Source: Chitinivibrionales bacterium (GTDB taxonomy: Bacteria; Fibrobacterota; Chitinivibrionia; Chitinivibrionales; JANQEN01). Taken from it: 41,926 nt of DNA. Under the pieces are notes generated by a model. The model did not search any database. It saw nothing but the letters and a program-made list of their open reading frames with translations, and was not told the origin of the DNA. Both the position numbers and the translations under genes were made by a program. Shown here one piece after another: positions 34,828 through 41,926 of this stretch (positions are counted from its first letter, which is position 1; the number at the start of each line of letters is the position of its first letter). Where the stretch lies: NCBI GenBank assembly GCA_028278335.1, contig JANQEN010000200.1:1-41926 (forward strand), in the 5' to 3' direction.

Positions 34828-36810
34828 ATGTTCAAAAATCTCAAACTCGCGGTGAAGATCAGTGGTGGATTTGCCTTAATACTATTGCTATACATTATAA
34901 CTGGGATAAGTAGCTACACAGGATTAAAAACCCTCTTAGCAAAATCCTCTGAGTCTGAAGTAATGAAAAACATCGAGGTTGACATTCTTCAGATGAGACG
35001 ACGGGAAAAGGATTTTATGATTCGCAAAGATGATTCATATATAGCTAAGCATGCAAATACCAAAAAGCACTCTGATTCCCTATGTGATAATCTGTCAGCC
35101 TTATTTAAAGAGAAGGAACTTAAAGATGAGGTTCGAATAATTCAATCACTTATAGATGAATATAGTAAGGCCTTTGAAGAATACGTTAAAACAACTATAG
35201 AAAGTGGCAAGGCATTAAAAGAGGTCTCAGCCCAAGCGCGCATTGCTGAAAGTAGTGCCAAAGAGGCGTGGAAGGTTCAGAAAGAGAAACTCAATGAATA
35301 CATCCAAAAGGGAGTACCAAGAGCAAAAATGGCTGATCGCTCCTGGAAAGTGGATGCCACCAACCGATTGATTGAATGGCATCTGCAATGCCGCCGTAGT
35401 GAAAAGGACTTTGTTGTCCGCCAAAAGCCTAAATACCTTGATAAGGCCCAGAAACACATTGACAATATAACACACTTGGCTACAAAGATAAAAAATCAAC
35501 ACACCAAAGCAGACGACCAGAAACGGATGGATAACATCATTAATTCTACAAAAAACTATCAAAAGGCACTCTTGGATTATGTCAAGTACAATGAAGCGGG
35601 CAAAGAAAAAGGTGCTACTATGGTTGCCAAATCTCATGAGGCCATTGAAAAAATTAACCGTATGGTTGAGACAGTAGAGGAAAGTAAACAATCGACCTCT
35701 TCTTTTCTTATAATTTTTATAGCATCTTTGCTCATTTCTTCACTTCTTATCGGTGCAGTATTAGCATGGTCAATAACTAAAAGTATCACTAAGCCAATTA
35801 ATAGTGCCATTGCAAGCCTTAAGGAGGGGTCACACCAAGTCTTCTCAGCATCGGGACAACTTTCATCATCCTCACAACAGCTCTCCGAAGGGTCAAGTGA
35901 ACAGGCATCGAGTTTAGAGGAAGTGTCAAGCAGCCTTGAGGAGATGGCATCTATGACTAAGCAGAGCGCAGCCAACGCCAAAGAGGCCGACACTCTGATG
36001 GTAGAAGCAAAGGGACTTGTTGATAATGGTAAAGGTGCTATGGTAAAATTGACCGATGCCATTAACGAGATAAAGGGTTCATCGGATTCTACAGCAAAGA
36101 TCATAAAGACCATTGACGAAATTGCCATGCAAACCAATCTCCTTGCATTAAACGCAGCAGTTGAAGCAGCAAGGGCTGGTGAAGCAGGGCGTGGTTTTGC
36201 GGTGGTTGCAGAGGAGGTCAGAAATCTAGCCCAACGGAGTGCAGAAGCTGCTAAGGATACAGCCCATCTAATTGTTGGATCGCAACAAAATTCCGACAAC
36301 GGTGTTACTCTTGCCGAGGAAGCATCCAAAGCAATGGATGCCATTACTGACAGTGCTGCAAAGGTCGCTGGACTGGTTGCTGAAATTTCTGCAGCCAATG
36401 GTGAACAGGCTCAGGGGATCGAGCAGGTCAATAATGCGGTTGCACAAATGGACGGTGTGACTCAGAACAATGCAGCAAATGCAGAAGAGACTGCTTCAGC
36501 CAGCGAAGAGCTATCCGGTCAAGCCCAGGGTTTAAATACAATAGTGGCGGAATTAACAAAAATTATTGATGGATACTCAGCATTGAGAGAAAATAGTCAA
36601 CTCTATTATATGAGTGAAATTGGAAACAGACAGTCCCATAACACCATGCCCAATAGTCGGGGAAATGGTGTGTCTGGTGAAACAGACCATTCTTTTACAC
36701 AGGGAATGGACAGTGCATTGATAAATAGTTCGTTGACCAATAAAGAGCATAGGATGGAAACAACGGATATTGCCTCTTTAGATGAAGAAGCTGTACTAAA
36801 GGACTTTTAA
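34828..36810 (+). CDS. Methyl-accepting chemotaxis protein with HBM-type sensor domain
   Basis: 660 residues. TM1 is at about 10-30. The periplasmic region (about 35-285) contains two helical modules, each with the motif [13 protein letters not shown] (near 52) or [15 protein letters not shown] (near 190). This is the pattern of the helical bimodular (HBM) domain known from McpS-like receptors for organic acids. TM2 is at about 290-315, followed by a truncated HAMP start (ITKPINSA). The signalling tip is canonical. The tail ends [20 protein letters not shown] precedes the ATG. The ligand class is inference from the domain family only. Confidence 0.92.
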   Translation: MFKNLKLAVKISGGFALILLLYIITGISSYTGLKTLLAKSSESEVMKNIEVDILQMRRREKDFMIRKDDSYIAKHANTKKHSDSLCDNLSALFKEKELKDEVRIIQSLIDEYSKAFEEYVKTTIESGKALKEVSAQARIAESSAKEAWKVQKEKLNEYIQKGVPRAKMADRSWKVDATNRLIEWHLQCRRSEKDFVVRQKPKYLDKAQKHIDNITHLATKIKNQHTKADDQKRMDNIINSTKNYQKALLDYVKYNEAGKEKGATMVAKSHEAIEKINRMVETVEESKQSTSSFLIIFIASLLISSLLIGAVLAWSITKSITKPINSAIASLKEGSHQVFSASGQLSSSSQQLSEGSSEQASSLEEVSSSLEEMASMTKQSAANAKEADTLMVEAKGLVDNGKGAMVKLTDAINEIKGSSDSTAKIIKTIDEIAMQTNLLALNAAVEAARAGEAGRGFAVVAEEVRNLAQRSAEAAKDTAHLIVGSQQNSDNGVTLAEEASKAMDAITDSAAKVAGLVAEISAANGEQAQGIEQVNNAVAQMDGVTQNNAANAEETASASEELSGQAQGLNTIVAELTKIIDGYSALRENSQLYYMSEIGNRQSHNTMPNSRGNGVSGETDHSFTQGMDSALINSSLTNKEHRMETTDIASLDEEAVLKDF

Positions 36811-36925
36811 CAATGCTTTGCTCATGTATCAGCATTTTATTGATACCCATAAGCATTAAACAAGAGACAGATGAATTTAAGCATAGACCAGTAGAATCTT
36901 TTGAATGGGAAAGGAAGCGTAACTG

Positions 36926-37141
36926 ATGAAACATACTGATAGAAAGGAATATATAAACTCCGAAAAGAGTGAATATATTGCAGAAATAGCATGGCATTAT
37001 GACACACCCGATATGAGACATACTAAAAAAATTTCCATTGACGCCTATGATCCCTATGATGTGATGGATAAAGTACATCAGATCTACCCTAACGTACAGA
37101 TCTTTAGTATTGTAGAGAAAAAAACGGATAGTGCACCTTAA
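36926..37141 (+). CDS. Small protein of unknown function after the MCP genes
   Basis: 71 residues, charged and soluble (AEIAWHYDTPDMRHTKKISIDAYDP; ends IFSIVEKKTDSAP). No known motif was recognised. A GGAAAGGAAG lies upstream of the ATG. The sequence has an alternating polar pattern and no membrane segment, with coding-like composition. It is 115 bp after the second MCP on the same strand and may be the last gene of that operon. Confidence 0.55.
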   Translation: MKHTDRKEYINSEKSEYIAEIAWHYDTPDMRHTKKISIDAYDPYDVMDKVHQIYPNVQIFSIVEKKTDSAP

Positions 37142-37167
37142 GGGAATTTATTGAGTATGGCTATTGT

Positions 37168-37258
37168 ATAATTCTTTCCCCGGTTGCGCTCTTGCAGATG
37201 TAAAGACTTGTAATTTGAATTAGAGCGCCTAAAAGTAAAAACCGGGGGAAGGAGATTT
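37168..37258. repeat. Imperfect inverted repeat (hairpin)
   Basis: The left arm TTCCCCGGTT-GCGCTC (37176-37191) faces the right arm GAGCGC (37223-37228) ... AACCGGGGGAA (37240-37250), with an 11-base bulge. It lies 30 bp after the small gene at 36926-37141. It shares the word CCGGGGGAAGG with the hairpin at 201-248, which suggests a repeat family. It could also help end the MCP operon transcript, but no T-run follows the right arm. Confidence 0.5.
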
Positions 37259-37354
37259 TCTTCTTTCGCCTCTTTTTTATCAAATGTCCATTGATCCAGA
37301 TTGTTAAATATTTGGGAAATATCTAACAAAAGTTTATATATTATTTAAAGAGAG

Positions 37355-37519
37355 TAGAACTGCCTTCATAACTGTTTTCAAGGTAGACGAAGATGATTTT
37401 TTGTCCTGATGAGACGCTTTTTTGTAAGCATACTGGAGTGTATGGTGAAAAAAAGCAACGAAATCAGGGTGAAAAAGCATCGAGTATCCCGACAGACCAT
37501 AGTTATGAAAGCAGTTCTA
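37355..37519. repeat. 165-bp palindromic element
   Basis: The outer arms TAGAACTGCCTTCATAACT (37355-37373) and AGTTATGAAAGCAGTTCTA (37501-37519) are inverted copies with one mismatch in 19. Inside, further segments pair (GATGATTTTTTGTCCTGAT against ATCAGGGTGAAAAAGCATC). The centre is CATAC-TGGAGT-GTATG. The whole element can therefore fold back on itself as one long imperfect hairpin. The adjacent ATTATTTA/TAAATAAT also pair. No gene lies inside. It resembles a MITE or a large palindromic intergenic repeat. Confidence 0.75.
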
Positions 37520-37614
37520 AATAATTGTAACATCACCGTCAAATCTTACATTGCTAGCAATTATACTCACTAACATTTCACAGACTCATCAAAAACCTAT
37601 CAAGGATTTTTGTT

Positions 37615-38877
37615 ATGCCAAAAGCATTCTCTCTGTTCCTCAAATCAATAATCTTCTATGCCATAGTTGGTTCAAGTATTTCAATGGCCTTTGCAAATGA
37701 TTTAAACTATGTTCCTCAAAAACAGGAACTGTACTATCGTCCTGTGATGCAGGATATGCTAGATCGAGTGAGCCCCGACTCTGTTGAGTATTTACAGAAA
37801 AAATTGTGCAGCTTTCATACACGACATGCACGGAGCAAATGCAGCAAAGAGGAGTTGATACCCTATATAACGGAACTATACAAACAGTATGGATGTGATA
37901 CGGTAATTGCCTTATCACTTGGATCAGCTGTCAGTGATGAACTTATTGGCGTAAGAAGAGGAGTCAAAGATCCTACTTTGCTAAAGTTTGTTTCCCTGGG
38001 AGGACATATTGACTCATATATCAGTATCAGTCCCAGCACGGCTCACCAGGGAGCGAATAATAATGCTACCGGTGCAGTTGCAGCCTTAGAGGCATGTAGA
38101 GTACATCAACATTACGAGTTTGAACACACAATTCTTTACTGTGCTCATAATGCCAGTGAACTGGGTCTTTTAGGGAGTAGAGCAGTAACGAATATGCTCA
38201 AAAAGCAGGGGTGTCAATCCAGAGGAGCCAGTTTCTCCTATGATCAATTTGGCATGGAAGCAAGCCCCATAACCTTTCGCGTCTTTGATCAAAATCCTGG
38301 TGCAGAACATTTTGTTGAAACTATGAAAAAACTCAAATCTCTTTACTCTTTAAAACAACCTTCATTAATCACATTTACGTCAAGCAGTAGTACACGCACC
38401 GACACTCGCAATTATTGGACTGCACAATTTCCCTGCGCTGGTAATGATCCTGCCCGTTTTGGTGCTGGGCCAATCAATACCAGAGAGGACATCATCACGA
38501 CAAAGTATGATCCGGTGTTTCAAGCAGAAGTGGCAAAACTTGGTATTATTACTACTGCTGAGTATGCAACTCCCATTACAACCAACATCGTTTCATCCGA
38601 CATATCTAAAAAGAGAGGACTCTTTACGTATAGAAAAACCAGAGGTGGAATTCTTTTTAACTCTCATTATCAAAACTCTTTTAACGAAGGCATCCTTTCA
38701 GTCTATAATGTCCAGGGACAATTGTTAAGACGAATTGCTTTACAAAACAATGGAAAAAGTATTTTTTGGGATGGTGCTACAAAAGAAGGTGTCAACGTAT
38801 CGAATAATGCAATCCTTTTTGTTCAATTTACAGATGGGGTTAGACGTAGTACCCTTACATTAGTTTGGTCAAGATAG
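37615..38877 (+). CDS. Secreted M28-like peptidase homologue, probably inactive, with T9SS-like C-terminus
   Basis: 420 residues with a signal peptide (FYAIVGSSISMAFA). Residues about 40-335 have the M28 aminopeptidase fold: LGGHIDS, GANNNATGAVAALEA, FEHTILYC, SELGLLGSRA. Key residues differ from active M28 enzymes. His131, Glu182 and Asp210 are kept. The bridging Asp is Asn150, the general-base Glu is Ser181, and the last His ligand in the SDH motif is Thr264 (TDTRNYWTAQFP). It is therefore likely a pseudo-peptidase. The final about 80 residues form a sorting/anchoring-like beta domain (ILSVYNVQGQLLRRIAL). The gene 3 bp downstream has a similar tail. Confidence 0.85.
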   Translation: MPKAFSLFLKSIIFYAIVGSSISMAFANDLNYVPQKQELYYRPVMQDMLDRVSPDSVEYLQKKLCSFHTRHARSKCSKEELIPYITELYKQYGCDTVIALSLGSAVSDELIGVRRGVKDPTLLKFVSLGGHIDSYISISPSTAHQGANNNATGAVAALEACRVHQHYEFEHTILYCAHNASELGLLGSRAVTNMLKKQGCQSRGASFSYDQFGMEASPITFRVFDQNPGAEHFVETMKKLKSLYSLKQPSLITFTSSSSTRTDTRNYWTAQFPCAGNDPARFGAGPINTREDIITTKYDPVFQAEVAKLGIITTAEYATPITTNIVSSDISKKRGLFTYRKTRGGILFNSHYQNSFNEGILSVYNVQGQLLRRIALQNNGKSIFWDGATKEGVNVSNNAILFVQFTDGVRRSTLTLVWSR

Positions 38878-38880
38878 CAA

Positions 38881-39801
38881 ATGACAAAACATAAAACTCA
38901 CAATACTTTGTTACTTACATTACTAGCAGCCTCCCTTTGTTTCTCCTTTGATTTATCTGGATTTCACGATTATACGGTGGGCGACTCATTCACTTACCAA
39001 ATAGTAACAACCAATTCCGCTGCAAATGACCCAATAAAAGAGCAAACTAAATCTCGCAGACACCATATTGTCGATTCGATCCAAGTTTTTGATTCCGCTG
39101 TTGTTTTTTATATTTCATATGAAGAAATTGGACAAACCATTTTATATAATAATAATACTCCCTATGATACTGTGGCAATCAATCATCCCGGAACAGAAAC
39201 CTTTATTGTTGAAAATGGCCGGTTAGTTGGCACAACTGACTTTTTTCCTCTACAAAACTCCTTTTCTGAAGATGAGCTGGATACAATGCGTCACAGGTAT
39301 GGAATACTGCATTATGCTGGGGAAAAAAGAAATTTTTTAAGATTTGATCATAGAGTAGCTGGACCAGGGGGTTATTACTATTGCGTTTTTTATGGTTATC
39401 TTTCCGGTTTTGGAACAATTTATCAACAAAGGGGGGAAGAATATGGCGTTACTGGCTTTATTGAAGATAAGTTAGCTCAACTCATTAAATACAATAACGT
39501 CTTTATTAATCCAGATTCTTTAGACACCCTAATGCTCAATCCAACAGCAATTTCTCATAAAAGAGTTTGCAACAAACACTCCCCTATTCAATCGGTGCAA
39601 AAATTAATCTTCACAATAAAAAACAGTAAAGAGAGTGACCATTTAATAAATATCACAAATATTATGGGAAGAAATATTGCCTCTAACATAAGAATAAATA
39701 GATTTCAGCAGATTCAGAAAGAACTCCCCTCAGGTCTCTATATTATTTCTGGACATATTCGCAATCGACCCTTTTTTGTAAAGTTAGGTATTACACGATA
39801 G
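38881..39801 (+). CDS. Secreted protein with T9SS type A-like sorting domain
   Basis: 306 residues. Signal peptide LLLTLLAASLCFSF, then a beta-rich domain of unknown function (about 25-220). The C-terminal about 70 residues have the type IX secretion sorting pattern: hydrophobic strand, N-I-M-G-R-N-I, then LPSGLYIISGHIRNRPFFVKL. It begins three bases after the stop of the M28-like gene, so the two are co-transcribed and presumably exported together. I do not recognise the N-terminal domain. Confidence 0.8.
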   Translation: MTKHKTHNTLLLTLLAASLCFSFDLSGFHDYTVGDSFTYQIVTTNSAANDPIKEQTKSRRHHIVDSIQVFDSAVVFYISYEEIGQTILYNNNTPYDTVAINHPGTETFIVENGRLVGTTDFFPLQNSFSEDELDTMRHRYGILHYAGEKRNFLRFDHRVAGPGGYYYCVFYGYLSGFGTIYQQRGEEYGVTGFIEDKLAQLIKYNNVFINPDSLDTLMLNPTAISHKRVCNKHSPIQSVQKLIFTIKNSKESDHLINITNIMGRNIASNIRINRFQQIQKELPSGLYIISGHIRNRPFFVKLGITR

Positions 39802-39872
39802 TTCTTTAATATCCCGTTGATAAACACTTCCCTCATGCATTGAATACCAGGCAATTGACAAAGATTTTTTTT

Positions 39873-40511
39873 CTAAAGATCAAGTTGAAGTCTTAGCGCC
39901 TTAAGTACCACTTCGATGGTTTTCTCAATTAAACGCACTTTTTCTTCCTCTGTGGTACCATTAGAGCTCAGTTGAGCTTCGTAAAACAGTTGGTGATGTG
40001 AGTTAAGAAGAAATGAAAAGACATTTTTTCCAAAGGAGTCCAAGATATAACACTGAACACCTCCTATAGCTTCCCCACTCACTTTCTTAGGGGTAACGAG
40101 GATTTCAACTAATAAAGCATATTGCCTATTAACTGAACTGGCTTTCAAATGTTTGGAAAATTGTAAAATGCTATTTTGAAATAATTCCCATTGCACAGGT
40201 GATACAGAATTTGATAGATTTACTTCATGATCGGAATAGTGAGCTTGTGCAATTTTGTTATGTTCAAGAAAAGCACCTATTCTTTTCATTGATGATTCAT
40301 CGTATGTTGTTGAGTTGAAATATCGAATAACTGTTGGAAAAACTGTTATTTCAATAGTGCCCACACCTCGCCTAAATATGTGCTCAGATTTCGCATCACT
40401 TAAGGGTCGATAACCAGGGTCAGGTACAGGGAAAGAAGATTTATGGGTATAGGTGTTTATAAATAGTATCCCCATCAAAATGATCGCAAACAAAGATATA
40501 TATCGATGCAT
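39873..40511 (-). CDS. Small exported or membrane-anchored protein of unknown function
   Basis: 212 residues with an N-terminal hydrophobic segment (YISLFAIILMGILFINTY), which may be a signal anchor. The remainder is mixed alpha/beta and soluble (VLLEILV-type strands around 140-170, a helix near the C-terminus). No family was recognised. AAGGAAATTGT precedes the ATG. It is convergent with the secreted-protein genes and lies 81 bp downstream of the GH26-like lipoprotein gene on the same strand. Confidence 0.65.
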   Translation of the reverse strand: MHRYISLFAIILMGILFINTYTHKSSFPVPDPGYRPLSDAKSEHIFRRGVGTIEITVFPTVIRYFNSTTYDESSMKRIGAFLEHNKIAQAHYSDHEVNLSNSVSPVQWELFQNSILQFSKHLKASSVNRQYALLVEILVTPKKVSGEAIGGVQCYILDSFGKNVFSFLLNSHHQLFYEAQLSSNGTTEEEKVRLIEKTIEVVLKALRLQLDL

Positions 40512-40592
40512 ACAATTTCCTTTTTACAATACCTGGAGCTACTCAAGGTTGCTTCCTCTTATAGGAAGTTGTTTGATTATGTTGTTTTTTTA

Positions 40593-41696
40593 CTACTGAT
40601 ATCCAAGTTGTGTATACAAATCAGTAGACTCCTTTAAATAGATATCCTTTGCTACCTCTGCCATCCAAGCCTTTTCAATGAGGCTATTCTGATTTAGTTT
40701 GCTATTCTCCCATTGTAAAGGTCGATGGCCTGGATAATCGTCCCAGTTACAATTAATATAGGCAAAGGCACGAATATTCTTTTTATACATAAAGGAGAAA
40801 TAGTTGACATACCATTTCTTCCAAGCAGTGATGTCTTCCTCGGTAATGACAAAATGGACTGGTGCTGATTCTGCAAGCATGACCGGCTTTTTATGCTCCC
40901 GAGCAAGGTTGACAAAGGAGTCAAGGATTGTGGGTATATAGCTTTCATTCATGTGACCAAAGGTGCTCGCACCAAACCAATCAACATAGTCATCTCCGGG
41001 GTACCAGTCCATCACAGGATAGTCCTTATAGGGAGGGGCTGCATAGGAATGCCACACATAGGCGATGTTGGTCACGTTTTCCTTTCTAATTACATCAACG
41101 ATATGACGATAGGCTTTAACATAGCTAGTGGGCTCTAGCTCATTATGGATACCATCGAACTCGTAGCCGATCCGCAGGTATATGGGTCGCTTGGCTTTTT
41201 TTGCAAAATCGCAGAACACTTTGATCGTATCGTCATACTGCCCCATAGCAGCACTATCCGCAATACCCCATTTCCCTACCATCCACATAGCAGCGTGTAT
41301 CACGGTATTGGGAAAACTATCCACAAACCACTGCAAATGCTGGTAACCAAATTCCTCTCCTGTTGATGGGTTTGATTTAGTAAAGATACCGTCAGTTGTT
41401 GAAACTGCAAAATAGGCACTCCAACCACAGGGTTTAGCATACTGAGCATAGGTACTCTTGAAGTCTCTGATCACCGCAACATCCTGTCCCATGAAGTAAA
41501 GCTTTTTGCCTTCCGGTGGAACGAATTTCGTCTTTTCATAGGTGTAGATATAGGTAGAATCCACAGTTCTTGAAATCATCTGGATCATCTCGTCAACGGT
41601 ATTGGTTTCGTTGCTATTGGTGGGATCAGGGTTACAGGATAAGCCCAAAAGTGCTGCCATTGCTATGGATATCACTAAGTATCGGTGGATTTTCAT
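40593..41696 (-). CDS. GH26-like glycoside hydrolase lipoprotein (mannanase-type)
   Basis: 367 residues. The signal sequence ends in LLGLSC, with Cys21 as probable lipid anchor (a non-ideal lipobox). The body has glycosidase TIM-barrel features of clan GH-A, closest by pattern to GH26: PIYLRIGYEFDG with Glu179 as acid/base and VMLAESAPV with Glu276 as nucleophile. Also present are YVWHSYA, DYVDWFGAS and FAYINCNWD. GH26 enzymes cleave beta-mannans or related beta-glucans; the substrate here is inferred. AAGGAAATAATTGTA precedes the ATG. The only co-directional neighbour is the small protein gene downstream. Confidence 0.85.
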   Translation of the reverse strand: MKIHRYLVISIAMAALLGLSCNPDPTNSNETNTVDEMIQMISRTVDSTYIYTYEKTKFVPPEGKKLYFMGQDVAVIRDFKSTYAQYAKPCGWSAYFAVSTTDGIFTKSNPSTGEEFGYQHLQWFVDSFPNTVIHAAMWMVGKWGIADSAAMGQYDDTIKVFCDFAKKAKRPIYLRIGYEFDGIHNELEPTSYVKAYRHIVDVIRKENVTNIAYVWHSYAAPPYKDYPVMDWYPGDDYVDWFGASTFGHMNESYIPTILDSFVNLAREHKKPVMLAESAPVHFVITEEDITAWKKWYVNYFSFMYKKNIRAFAYINCNWDDYPGHRPLQWENSKLNQNSLIEKAWMAEVAKDIYLKESTDLYTQLGYQ

Positions 41697-41808
41697 TACA
41701 ATTATTTCCTTTAAAAAGTGTGTAATAATAGATTAATCAATAATATACATACTAACTGGATAGAGTAAATATAATTGTAGAGTTTGGTTACGACTTTACC
41801 TTAAATCC

Positions 41809-41926
41809 AGATTATGCAATAGAAAGTAGCGCAGAAGTACACCACGACTTTGACCGGATGTACGCTTGGGAAGTAGCCTGTAATCCTATGCCCATTAAGA
41901 CTTTCAGGCTTTTCGGCCATATCACC
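41809..41926 (+). repeat. MITE-like dispersed repeat, copy 3 (cut by window end)
   Basis: It starts with a TTAAATCCAGATTATGCAAT motif and runs to the window end. The last 71 bases match positions 1-71 with three mismatches. The first about 45 bases match, as reverse complement, the right end of the copy at 31067-31240. The plus strand also reads N-P-D-Y-A at its start, as the other end does on the opposite strand, reflecting the inverted terminal sequence. Confidence 0.75.

Noticed and set aside
35634..36398. A 254-codon minus-strand open frame inside an MCP gene
   Set aside because: The same Ala/Ser-rich shadow frame appears opposite the conserved signalling region of the other MCPs. It results from the codon pattern of that region.
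40552..40568. Small hairpin CTTCCT-CTTAT-AGGAAG followed by T-rich sequence
   Set aside because: The T-run follows on the plus strand, but the nearest plus-strand gene ends over 700 bp away. On the minus strand, where a terminator would be needed, no T-run follows.

Overview
The window looks like a chromosomal piece of a motile, Gram-negative-type bacterium of moderate-to-low GC. Several genes encode outer-membrane or secreted proteins, and two secreted proteins end in domains resembling type IX secretion (T9SS) sorting signals. With a large chemotaxis operon and a mannanase-like lipoprotein, this points to the Fibrobacterota/Bacteroidota side of the tree. A chitinivibrionian-like Fibrobacterota is my best guess, but no rRNA or other phylogenetic marker is present, so the assignment is weak. 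I saw no tRNA, rRNA, CRISPR array, phage or transposase gene.

Layout. Positions 1-530 hold a dispersed repeat and GC-rich hairpins. Positions 533-3157 (-) encode a membrane transporter-like protein with a HEAT-repeat tail. Positions 3309-3627 are a decayed junction of an LVIVD-repeat remnant and half a receiver domain. Positions 3684-6894 (-) are a three-gene envelope operon with two paralogous barrel-like proteins. Positions 7065-8312 (-) encode a lipoprotein with a TonB/AgmX-like C-terminus. Positions 8313-8977 are non-coding and contain repeats.

The core is a 15-gene minus-strand chemotaxis cluster (21592 down to 8978). In transcription order it is: pseudo-receiver, cheA, cheW, MCP, cheR, receiver, cheD, HDOD, receiver, cheY, cheX-like, cheB, cheX, cheY, fapA-like. 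A sigma54-activator response regulator (22120-23508, -) follows, divergent from a 12-PAS cytoplasmic histidine kinase (23742-29297, +) and a second sigma54 activator (29369-30784, +). A second chemosensory block runs on the + strand (31274-37141): receiver-kinase, HPt-like protein, two MCPs and a small unknown protein. The right end carries a long palindromic element, a degenerate M28 peptidase with a T9SS-like tail, a second T9SS-like secreted protein, a small exported protein and a GH26-like lipoprotein. It finishes in another copy of the repeat that opens the window.

How it fits together (inference). Three HAMP-less receptors could feed one CheA/CheW. Methylation and deamidation would be handled by CheR, CheB and CheD, and signal removal by two CheX-type phosphatases acting on several receivers. 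Both chemosensory transcription units have upstream sequences resembling sigma54 (-24/-12) promoters. Two NtrC-type activators with intact GAFTGA loops and a giant multi-PAS kinase lie between them. The region can be read as a sigma54-controlled chemosensory island whose expression is set by a soluble many-input sensor. This island, the phospho-site-substituted receiver at its head, and the palindromic/MITE-like elements are the parts most worth a second look.
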